From: an uncultured Oscillospiraceae bacterium
GTDB lineage: Bacteria > Bacillota > Clostridia > Oscillospirales > Acutalibacteraceae
DNA length: 25,783 nucleotides
Assembly (NCBI GenBank): GCA_900549945.1
Contig: URQJ01000009.1
Span: 1-25,783 of the forward strand
Direction of reading: 5' to 3'
The notes beneath the pieces are model-generated. The model was not told the DNA's origin. It did not search any database and saw only the letters and a program-made list of their open reading frames with translations. A program made the position numbers and the translations under genes. Shown one piece after another: positions 1-6,218 of the stretch (positions are counted from its first letter, which is position 1; each line of letters opens with the position of its first letter).

Positions 1-195
1 GGCGAGCGATGCCGAAAGCGCCTGAAACGGCGAGATCCTTTCCCCAGCCTCCCCTTCGCCGCGCAGCGCCCCGGCCGCCATGCGCGGCAGCTTCCAAAGC
101 TGCATGAACCGCCCGCGCAGCGTGAACCACACGCCCGCCGCGAGAATCAGCAGCAGGACGTGCGGCCCCCAGAGCACAGTTCGAACGAAGCTCAC
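1..195 (-). CDS. Sodium:alanine symporter family (AGCS) protein, N-terminal part only
   Basis: This is the first 65 codons of a membrane protein that continues beyond the left edge. The GTG start at 195-193 overlaps the amidase stop (GTGA), so translation is probably coupled to the upstream gene. The visible peptide has a hydrophobic segment at about residues 7-23 (LWGPHVLLLILAAGVWFTL), then a basic stretch with RGRFMQLWKLPRM, then ISPFQALSASLA. Order and wording match the N-terminus of AGCS (AlsT/DagA-like) alanine or glycine:sodium symporters, where a first helix is followed by an RxRxxQ-like segment and an SPFQAL segment before the GTGN region. Inferred role: sodium-driven amino-acid uptake at the cytoplasmic membrane. 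Only the N-terminus is seen, so family confidence is moderate and substrate is unknown. Confidence 0.72.
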   Translation of the reverse strand, partial: MSFVRTVLWGPHVLLLILAAGVWFTLRGRFMQLWKLPRMAAGALRGEGEAGERISPFQALSASLA

Positions 196-731
196 AGCGT
201 GCAGTTCAGCCCGAAAAACTCGCAGACGGACAGCGCGAGGTTCTGGGCGATCAGCGCCGTATTCTCGCGGATCCACGCCTCGTCCTGCACGTTGTCGTGG
301 TAGGCAATCTCGACGAGCACCGCAGGCGCGTTCGTCTTGGTGATCTCCGCGAGCTTCGTCGTCACGACCGTGTTGACGAGGTCCGGGTCAGGGTAGATGC
401 TGCGCAGATTATCGGCGATGATGTCCGCGGCGCGCTTGCCCGCGGTGCTGTAGGGATAGTAGTAGACGTCCGGCCCGCGCAGCTTGCCGGAAAGGCTCTC
501 CGGCGCGGCGTTCGAGTGCAGCGCGAGGTGCAGGCCGTAATCCCCGGCGTTTGACTGCCGGATCGCCTGCCCGAGCGTCATGCCCGGCGTATTGCGCGTG
601 ACGGCGATGCCGTTTTTCTCTAGGATCGGCACCATATCGTCCGCAATGACATTCATCCAGTATTGCTCGTCTCCGGTCGTAACGTATTTGTTATAGGGCT
701 GCAGGGAAGGACTCAGATAAATCGACGGCAT
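192..731 (-). CDS. N-acetylmuramoyl-L-alanine amidase-like protein (Amidase_3 type), 179 aa
   Basis: A short protein starting MPSIYLSPS, of a type I know from gut Firmicutes. Amidase_3 enzymes are zinc hydrolases cutting the bond between MurNAc and the peptide stem of peptidoglycan. Visible signature parts are LALHSNAAPE (H72 in the HSN motif), the catalytic-type Glu in APAVLVEIAYHDN (E141), and E22 in a position where a metal-binding Glu is expected. The DxGHGG motif that normally supplies the first zinc His is replaced by YLSPS, so metal binding may differ. No signal peptide is visible. The frame stays open far upstream (to 1070), but that extension overlaps the deacetylase and is arginine-rich shadow sequence; ATG at 731 fits the family start. 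The in-frame GTG at 737 is an alternative. The gene lies 79 nt after the deacetylase and overlaps the symporter start. Confidence 0.82.
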   Translation of the reverse strand: MPSIYLSPSLQPYNKYVTTGDEQYWMNVIADDMVPILEKNGIAVTRNTPGMTLGQAIRQSNAGDYGLHLALHSNAAPESLSGKLRGPDVYYYPYSTAGKRAADIIADNLRSIYPDPDLVNTVVTTKLAEITKTNAPAVLVEIAYHDNVQDEAWIRENTALIAQNLALSVCEFFGLNCTL

Positions 732-810
732 ATGCGTCACCACGCCTTTCTGATCGAATTGAATGGATTGCCACAGGGCGCCGCGCACCACCTCCTTTTC
801 CGGCCGCGCG

Positions 811-1680
811 TCAGCCCGCGCTGCCGAGCATGCGGCTGAAAAACGCCTCGCTCGTCTCGCCCGAGGGCCTGAGGAAGCGCCCGAGATACACGAGGCTCTC
901 CGGGTCGCGCGTGACGGTGCTGATCTTCTCCTCGCACGACAGCGTGACCGAAAAGCCGAGCGACGCGATGATCTCCGGCTCGCCCTCGCTGACCGCGCCG
1001 AACGGGTAGGCAAACAGCACGGGCGCGCGCCCGAGGTTTTCCTCCGCCTTCTTCTGGAACAGGTTGACATCCTCGCTCAGCATCTCACGGTACGTCTCCA
1101 TCGACTCCGTGGAAAGCCGCCGCGTGCCGAGCCGGGAGCCGTCGGAACTGTGCAGGTCGTACGTGTGGTTGCCGATTTCGACGATGCCGGAATCCTGCAT
1201 CTCGCGCATCATTTCCCACGTGCAGTGCGCGTAGTATTGGCTTTCGCTCGGCTCCTCGGTGTACAGGTCCGCGCACCGCCCGATCGGCGAGAGCACAAAT
1301 TTCATGCCATACTGCTTGGCGGCCGGGAACGCGTACCGGTAATTGTTGTAGTAGCCGTCGTCGAATGTGATGAGCACCGGCTTCTCCGGCAGCGGCGTGC
1401 CGTCCTCCACATAGCGGAGCAGATCCTCAGAGAGCACCGCCGTGTAGCCGTGGCTTTGCAGCCATCTGAAATCGCTTTCGAGCTCCGCCGGGGAGATCAC
1501 GTACTGCCCGAGCCGCCCGCTGTCGTCGATGACCGCGTGGTACATGACGACCGGCAGCTGCACGCCGCTGTCCGCCGCGAAAACCCGGAGCAGCGCCCCG
1601 AATACGCCGAGCACGCCGACGGCGAGCACCGCGGCCGCCGTCACCCGCAGCCACCGCTTCAAATTTACGACCCCATACAT
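811..1680 (-). CDS. Membrane-anchored polysaccharide deacetylase (NodB homology domain)
   Basis: A 289-aa protein with an N-terminal signal anchor (about residues 9-34, preceded by KRW) and an extracytoplasmic carbohydrate esterase 4 / NodB domain. Visible motifs in order: VVMYHAV (45-50), TFDDGY (105-110, with catalytic-base and metal Asp107/Asp108), NHTYDLH (His172 and His177 as metal ligands), and FAYPFGA (224-229). Such enzymes remove acetyl or other acyl groups from cell-wall or extracellular amino sugars in a metal-dependent way. It heads a minus-strand operon followed by an amidase and a symporter, so a cell-wall role is plausible. The start ATG at 1680 leaves an 11-nt spacing from an AGGCAGG ribosome-binding site; the spacing is long, so the exact start is uncertain. 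The substrate is not determined by the sequence. Confidence 0.9.
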   Translation of the reverse strand: MYGVVNLKRWLRVTAAAVLAVGVLGVFGALLRVFAADSGVQLPVVMYHAVIDDSGRLGQYVISPAELESDFRWLQSHGYTAVLSEDLLRYVEDGTPLPEKPVLITFDDGYYNNYRYAFPAAKQYGMKFVLSPIGRCADLYTEEPSESQYYAHCTWEMMREMQDSGIVEIGNHTYDLHSSDGSRLGTRRLSTESMETYREMLSEDVNLFQKKAEENLGRAPVLFAYPFGAVSEGEPEIIASLGFSVTLSCEEKISTVTRDPESLVYLGRFLRPSGETSEAFFSRMLGSAG

Positions 1681-1793
1681 GAAAAAACGCCTGCCTTTCT
1701 GCGCTTACAGCTCAATATATGGAGGTGTACAGGCCGGTTATGCCAAAAAGCGCGCATACAGAAGCAGGCTGCGCCCCGCGCCGTCCGCTCCTC

Positions 1794-1822
1794 TTTACAG
1801 CGCAGGCGTTTTGTGGTAAAAT
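1794..1822 (+). promoter_or_regulatory. Putative sigma-A promoter for the small secreted protein
   Basis: TTTACA (1794-1799) and TAAAAT (1817-1822) are separated by 17 bp. A start of transcription near 1829 would place the ribosome-binding site (AAAGGA, 1834-1839) almost at the 5' end of the mRNA. The match was found by eye. Confidence 0.55.
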
Positions 1823-1846
1823 AAATACATCTTAAAGGAAAGGCCG

Positions 1847-2176
1847 GTGACCGTTATGTTCAAGCCCCTTTGCATTTCTCTCTGCGCGGCGCTCGCCGTT
1901 TCGCTCTCCGCCGCACCCGCCCTGCCAAGCGAAGCCGATGCGCCGCATATTGCCATGCCGCAGGCCGAGACAGAGCCGGAAAACACCGAGGAGGGCAAAA
2001 GCATTACGCTGACCGCTTCATTCGGCGCGAAACCGGTTGAAGCGATTCGCCGCATTCCCCTCGTGGAAGAGGGAGCCGCCTCCGCCGCATACACGCGGGG
2101 GCGGAGTCTCGCCGTTCACGCCGCGGCGTCTGCACCGGGCCGCAGCCTGCATTTGCCTGAGACATTTCAGCCATAA
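1847..2176 (+). CDS. Small secreted protein of unknown function
   Basis: I do not recognise this protein. It begins with a convincing Sec-type signal peptide: MFKPLCISLCAALAVSLSA, followed by small residues suiting cleavage near AAPALPSEA. The mature part is about 80 residues, acidic at first (AETEPENTEEG) and then basic and alanine-rich, with no recognisable domain. Two starts are possible: GTG at 1847, 7 nt after AAAGGA, and the in-frame ATG at 1856, which gives a cleaner signal peptide. Support for a real gene is the promoter-like element at 1794-1822, the ribosome-binding site, the signal peptide and the terminator at 2202-2237. The low-complexity C-terminal half weakens the case; it could also be a decayed gene. 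Confidence 0.5.
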   Translation: MTVMFKPLCISLCAALAVSLSAAPALPSEADAPHIAMPQAETEPENTEEGKSITLTASFGAKPVEAIRRIPLVEEGAASAAYTRGRSLAVHAAASAPGRSLHLPETFQP

Positions 2177-2201
2177 CGCAGCCAAGGACGCAATGCAGGC
2201 A

Positions 2202-2237
2202 AAAAGGACGCAGACAGAAATCTGTCCGCGTCCTTTT
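2202..2237. terminator. Bidirectional Rho-independent terminator between convergent genes
   Basis: Arms 2202-2218 and 2221-2237 are complementary over 17 positions with one mismatch, a 2-nt apical gap, and A/T tracts at both ends. The hairpin lies 25 nt after the small secreted protein stop and 44 nt after the alpha/beta hydrolase stop, so it can end both transcripts. Confidence 0.8.
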
Positions 2238-2281
2238 CCTTTCGCCGCTCGCTTCGCTTCCGCGCTGCGGGCGGATTTTCC

Positions 2282-3220
2282 TCAATCCGTTTTCGGCAGG
2301 TGCGCGGCCAAAAACGCGTAAACGTCCGCGAAAACGCGGTCGGCGTTCACCTCTGTGACGAGCGCATGGCGCACCCGCGGGTACAGCGTCATCGTGACGT
2401 CGTGCCCCGTTTCACGCAGCTTCTTCTCGATTTTCCGCACGCCCTTGCCCATGCCGCCGACCGGGTCGCTCTCGCCGGAGATCAGATAAACCGGCAGCTT
2501 CTTCGGCAGGCGGCGGTACCATTCGTCGCTGTTGACGGCGTGCAGCAGCGCGCCAAGGTCTATGTAGCCCTGCACCGTGAGCGGAAAGCCGCAGAGCGGA
2601 TCGTTCACGAAGCGGTCCACTTCCTCCTCCTTGCTCGTCACCCAGTCAAATTCCGTGCGGTTCGGCTTGAACTTCTTGTTATACGGCCCGGTCGCGAGCC
2701 GCGCGAGGTGCGGGAGCTTTGCCCGCGGCCCCTTCGACTTTTTCAGCATCTCGAGGTACGCGTGCTCCGCGCGCCAGACGCCCTCCGGGATGCCGGCGCT
2801 CGTGCCCATGAAAACCGCCGCCGTAAGCGAGGTGCCGTACGCCGCCGCAAATTCGCGGGCGATGAACGAGCCCATGCTGTGCCCCATCAGAAAATACGGC
2901 AGATCGGGGTATTTTTCCCGCATAACAGACTGGAGGTTGCGCACGTCCTCCACGACGTTGTAGAGGCCGCCGCGGTCGCCGAAATGGCCGTACAGCGCGC
3001 CGGAGGCGACGCTGCGCCCGTGGCCGAGATGGTCGTTGACCGCGACGGCGAAGCCGCGCTGCGCCATATATTCGCAGAACGGCCTGTAAAGCGCGCTGTG
3101 CTCCGCCATGCCGTGCGAAATTTGCAGGACGGCGGCCGGCGGCGTATCCGGCTCATACAGCCGCGTGAAAATTTTATTTTTTGCCGTACAGGAATTAAAG
3201 GTAAATTCGGATGATCTCAC
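2282..3220 (-). CDS. Alpha/beta hydrolase (serine aminopeptidase S33 / monoacylglycerol-lipase-like)
   Basis: The protein has an alpha/beta-hydrolase fold with a complete catalytic triad, counted from the longest reading: nucleophile elbow GHSMG (Ser121), Asp258 in SGESDPVGG and His291 in RVRHALVTE. An ISHGMAEHS oxyanion-type loop lies near residues 40-48, and NDHLGHGRS follows at 68-76. This layout is typical of lysophospholipase/monoacylglycerol-lipase-like enzymes (Hydrolase_4), which cleave fatty-acyl or other esters in the cytoplasm. The frame opens with TTG at 3238, but GTG at 3220 is 9 nt after an AAAGGG ribosome-binding site and is preferred, giving 312 aa. No signal peptide is seen. 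A promoter lies just upstream at 3290-3318. The natural substrate is unknown. Confidence 0.9.
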   Translation of the reverse strand: MRSSEFTFNSCTAKNKIFTRLYEPDTPPAAVLQISHGMAEHSALYRPFCEYMAQRGFAVAVNDHLGHGRSVASGALYGHFGDRGGLYNVVEDVRNLQSVMREKYPDLPYFLMGHSMGSFIAREFAAAYGTSLTAAVFMGTSAGIPEGVWRAEHAYLEMLKKSKGPRAKLPHLARLATGPYNKKFKPNRTEFDWVTSKEEEVDRFVNDPLCGFPLTVQGYIDLGALLHAVNSDEWYRRLPKKLPVYLISGESDPVGGMGKGVRKIEKKLRETGHDVTMTLYPRVRHALVTEVNADRVFADVYAFLAAHLPKTD

Positions 3221-3289
3221 GATTTTCAGCCCTTTCAATTTTTATGCGCTCCCCACGGGAAGGGCAAGCTGCCCGGCGCGCCCCTTTTT

Positions 3290-3318
3290 AGTATACACTC
3301 AAACGACGATCGTGTAAA
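3290..3318 (-). promoter_or_regulatory. Putative sigma-A promoter for the alpha/beta hydrolase
   Basis: On the minus strand TTTACA (3318-3313) and TATACT (3295-3290) are spaced by 17 bp. The -35 box lies inside the last codons of the hemolysin III gene, so the hydrolase can be transcribed separately from its upstream neighbour. Confidence 0.65.
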
Positions 3319-3994
3319 CAGCCGCCGTGTGCAAAACGCTGCCGAGCAGCACAAAGAGATGCCAAACGGCGTGCATATACGGCACTTTCCGCCCAAGCCC
3401 GTACGCGGCGATGCCGGCCGTGTATGCGATGCCGCCCGAAAGCAGATACCACAGCCCCGCGGCGGACATGTTCTCGAGCACGGCGCCCAGCGCAAAAACG
3501 ACCGCCCAGCCCATCGCGATATAGCAGACCATCGAGACCGCCTTGAAGCGCTCGAGGCCGACCGCGTTCAGCACGATGCCGAGCACGGCCGCGCCCCACA
3601 CCGCGCAGAACAGCGCGAGCCCCGCCGTGCCGCCGAGACAGCAGAGCGTGATCGGCGTGTAGGTGCCGGCGATCAGCAGGTAAATCGTGCAGTGGTCGAG
3701 CACGCGGAACACGCGCTTCGCCCGGTTGACGTTCAGCGCGTGGTAGAGCGTCGAAACCGTGTAGAGCAGAATCATCGTCCCGCCGAACACGCTGACACTT
3801 GCCACCGTGACCGGCGTTTTTTTGCAGGCGGCAAGCAGCAGCACAAGCGCCGCCGCACCGAAAAGTGCCGCCGCGCCGTGCGAAACCGCCGAAAAAATCT
3901 CCTCGCCGAGCGAATAAAGCGGCAGCGAGAGCCGCTCGCGGTCCTCCCTGCGCCAAACCCGCCGGGCCGGACGCGCCAATGCCGTGTTTGCCAT
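3299..3994 (-). CDS. Hemolysin III family (PAQR-like) integral membrane protein
   Basis: A 231-aa protein with about seven membrane segments, matching the bacterial hemolysin III / YqfA family in length. Family metal-site residues are visible: EEIFSAVSHG (31-40), STLYHALN (Ser81, His85), the Asp100-His101 pair, and HAVWHLFVLLGS near the C-terminus (His208, His212). These correspond to the conserved Ser/His/Asp/His set of the PAQR-CREST superfamily of putative zinc-dependent membrane hydrolases. Despite the name, haemolytic activity is rarely the cell role, and the physiological function in most bacteria is unknown. The ATG at 3994 follows AAAGGAG with suitable spacing. A promoter is at 4112-4140, leaving a leader of about 110 nt that is AT-rich compared with its surroundings. 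Confidence 0.92.
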   Translation of the reverse strand: MANTALARPARRVWRREDRERLSLPLYSLGEEIFSAVSHGAAALFGAAALVLLLAACKKTPVTVASVSVFGGTMILLYTVSTLYHALNVNRAKRVFRVLDHCTIYLLIAGTYTPITLCCLGGTAGLALFCAVWGAAVLGIVLNAVGLERFKAVSMVCYIAMGWAVVFALGAVLENMSAAGLWYLLSGGIAYTAGIAAYGLGRKVPYMHAVWHLFVLLGSVLHTAAVYTIVV

Positions 3995-4111
3995 ACGATC
4001 ACCGCTCCTTTTGCTTTGCCGCGCCTTTTGTGCGCGTTCTGCTGGTTCTTACAGCTTTCTTAAATTATTTTAAAATCGGTTTACATGGTTTTTAAAACTA
4101 GATTTATCCCT

Positions 4112-4140
4112 ATTATAATGCGCCGCCGCACAAAAAGCAA
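4112..4140 (-). promoter_or_regulatory. Putative sigma-A promoter for the hemolysin III gene
   Basis: On the minus strand TTGCTT (4140-4135) and a perfect TATAAT (4117-4112) are separated by 17 bp. It faces away from the exporter promoter at 4205-4233, so the 3995-4394 intergenic region is a divergent control region. Confidence 0.6.
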
Positions 4141-4204
4141 GGGGTATTTCTGAACAAATCCTTAAGAATCATTCCATATTTCACACAATTTATGCGCATA
4201 CCCG

Positions 4205-4233
4205 TTGACTTTTTAGGGCTTCCATGCTAAAGT
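4205..4233 (+). promoter_or_regulatory. Putative sigma-A promoter for the heterodimeric ABC exporter
   Basis: TTGACT (4205-4210) and TAAAGT (4228-4233) are separated by exactly 17 bp. Transcription would start near 4240, giving an mRNA leader of about 155 nt before the GTG start at 4395. Confidence 0.65.
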
Positions 4234-4239
4234 GATAGT

Positions 4240-4394
4240 ACCGTCATACAGGCGCCGGGCTCCGTGTTTTCCGGCGCCGCATATTTCGCTGTAAAGGGTG
4301 CGGGCTAAGCCCGCACCCGGCTTCGCTGTGCAATCGGCACGGCGCAGATGGGCCGCCCGAGGAGGGCCGCGCCCATCGGAAAGGCTGGTATTTT
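4240..4394 (+). promoter_or_regulatory. Structured 5' leader of the ABC exporter mRNA (three hairpins)
   Basis: The leader contains three strong inverted repeats. Hairpin 1 pairs 4251-4258 with 4271-4278 (8 bp). Hairpin 2 pairs 4296-4305 with 4309-4318 (10 bp, perfect, TAA loop). Hairpin 3 pairs 4347-4353 with 4371-4377 plus an inner GCCC/GGGC stem. Hairpin 3 ends directly against the ribosome-binding site GGAAAGG at 4378-4384. No U-run follows any of them, so none is a plain terminator. I do not recognise a known riboswitch class. The pattern would suit translational control, or may be an intergenic repeat element. Confidence 0.45.
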
Positions 4395-6194
4395 GTGAAG
4401 AAGGAAGTAAAACACACAAGCATTCTGCGGTTTATGCCGTTCACGAAGGGGCTGCGCCGCCATTTCATTCTGGCGCTCGTCTCCATCATCGTTGCGGTTT
4501 TCGCAAACTACATGACCCCGCAGGTCATCCGCGTCACGGTTGACTCGGTCATCAACGACACGCCGTTCAATCTGCCGGGGTTCCTGACGAGCTGGATCGA
4601 AGCGCTCGGCGGGCGGGAATTCCTGCGGCAGAACATCGTGCTCTGCGCGCTGGCCTCGCTGATTTTCGCCGTGCTCTCCGGCGTGACGACCTATCTCTCG
4701 CGCCTGCACATGGCAAAGGGCTGCGAGGGCACGGTCACGCGCATCCGCGACACGCTGTTTTCGCACATTCAGCGGCTGCCCTACGCGTGGCACAACCTGA
4801 ACCAGACCGGCGACATCATCCAGCGCTGCACGCAGGACGTCGACCTGATCCGCAACTTCATCAGCGACCAGCTTCTCGAGCTCGTGCGCGTGATCGTGCT
4901 GATCGCCGTTTCGCTCGCGCTGATGTTCTCGATGAACGTGCCGCTGGCGCTGATCGCGCTGATCTTCATCCCGATCGTCGTCGGTTACTCGCTGATTTTC
5001 TTCGTGATCGTCGGCAACCGGTTCCGCGTCGCCGATGAGGCCGAGGGCGTTCTGACCGCGATCGTGCAGGAGAACCTGACCGGCGTGCGCGTCGTGCGCG
5101 CGTTCGGCCGCGAGCGCTTTGAAAAGGACAAATTCAACCGGCAGAACGACCTGTTCTCCGACATGTGGGTGCGGCTCGGCCGCGTGATGGGCCTCAACTG
5201 GGGCCTCGGCGACCTGCTCTCCGGCTTACAGGTCATCACGATCCTCGCCGCCGGCATCTTCTTCGTCGTCGACGGCGCGATCACCGAGGGCGAATACCTC
5301 GCGTTCATCGCCTACAATTCGATGCTCGTCTGGCCGACGCGCAGCCTCGGCCGCCTTTTGAGCGAGCTTTCCAAGACCGGCATCAGCTCGAAGCGCCTTT
5401 TCGAGATTCTCGACGCCGAGCCGGAGCGCGACGCCGAAAACCCGGTGGAGCCGCCGATGGACCGCGACATTGCGTTTAAAAATGTCAATTTCTCCTACGG
5501 CACGACCGGCGAAGTCCTGCACGACATCAGCTTCACGGTTCCGGCCGGCACGACGCTCGGCATTCTCGGCTCGACCGGCAGCGGCAAAAGCACGCTGACC
5601 TATCTGCTCGACCGGCTCTACGAACTGCCGGAGGGCGCCGGCACGATCACAATCGGCGGCGTGGACATCCGGAACATCTCCCTCGCGCATCTGCGGCGGC
5701 ACATCGGCATCGTTTTGCAGGAGCCGTTTCTGTTCTCAAAGAGCTTTAAGGACAGCATTTCGGACGGCTCCGACCGTCACGACCTCGAAAGCGTGCGCGA
5801 ATACGCGCGGCTCGCCGTCATCGACGATACGATCGGCAGCTTCGCCGAGGGCTACGACACGCAGATCGGAGAACGCGGCGTGACGATCTCCGGCGGGCAG
5901 AAGCAGCGCGTCGCAATCGCCCGCATGCTGATGCAGGACACGCCGATCAAGATCTTTGACGACTCGCTCTCGGCCGTCGACATGGAAACGGACGCGAAGA
6001 TCCGCGAATCCATCAACAAAAACGTGCGCGGCACGACGATCATCATCGCGCACCGCATCACGACCATCATGAATGCCGACCAGATCATCGTCATGGATAA
6101 AGGGCGCATCGTGCAGCGCGGCACGCACGAGACGCTCTCCAAAACGGACGGCATCTACAAACGCATCTACGACACCCAGCGCTCCGCCACATAA
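4395..6194 (+). CDS. ABC exporter half-transporter with degenerate ATP site (BmrC/YheI-like)
   Basis: A 599-aa half-transporter: six membrane helices in about residues 20-310, then an ATPase domain. Visible motifs are Walker A GSTGSGKS (392-399), the Q-loop in IVLQEPFLF (Gln442), signature ISGGQ (498-502), Walker B IKIFDD (518-523) and the H-loop in IIAHRITT (His553). The catalytic Glu after Walker B is Asp523 (FDDSLSAVD), as in the degenerate partner of heterodimeric exporters such as BmrC or TM287. With the next gene it should form a drug or lipid exporter in the cytoplasmic membrane. GTG at 4395 lies 10 nt after GGAAAGG. It is the first gene of a two-gene operon, 24 nt before its partner. 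The exported substrate is unknown. Confidence 0.94.
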   Translation: MKKEVKHTSILRFMPFTKGLRRHFILALVSIIVAVFANYMTPQVIRVTVDSVINDTPFNLPGFLTSWIEALGGREFLRQNIVLCALASLIFAVLSGVTTYLSRLHMAKGCEGTVTRIRDTLFSHIQRLPYAWHNLNQTGDIIQRCTQDVDLIRNFISDQLLELVRVIVLIAVSLALMFSMNVPLALIALIFIPIVVGYSLIFFVIVGNRFRVADEAEGVLTAIVQENLTGVRVVRAFGRERFEKDKFNRQNDLFSDMWVRLGRVMGLNWGLGDLLSGLQVITILAAGIFFVVDGAITEGEYLAFIAYNSMLVWPTRSLGRLLSELSKTGISSKRLFEILDAEPERDAENPVEPPMDRDIAFKNVNFSYGTTGEVLHDISFTVPAGTTLGILGSTGSGKSTLTYLLDRLYELPEGAGTITIGGVDIRNISLAHLRRHIGIVLQEPFLFSKSFKDSISDGSDRHDLESVREYARLAVIDDTIGSFAEGYDTQIGERGVTISGGQKQRVAIARMLMQDTPIKIFDDSLSAVDMETDAKIRESINKNVRGTTIIIAHRITTIMNADQIIVMDKGRIVQRGTHETLSKTDGIYKRIYDTQRSAT

Positions 6195-6218
6195 GGGCGC
6201 ATTCGGAGAATTTTACAT

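Noticed and set aside
732..1070. N-terminal extension of the amidase frame
   Set aside because: It overlaps the deacetylase coding region and is arginine-rich shadow sequence; the family start is ATG at 731.
763..1824. A 353-codon plus-strand frame opposite the deacetylase
   Set aside because: It is a shadow of the deacetylase gene on the opposite strand, with no start context and no recognisable domain.
3221..3298. A terminator between the hemolysin III gene and the alpha/beta hydrolase
   Set aside because: Only a weak 4-bp GGGC/GCCC stem without a T-run is present; the promoter at 3290-3318 is the better-supported feature here.
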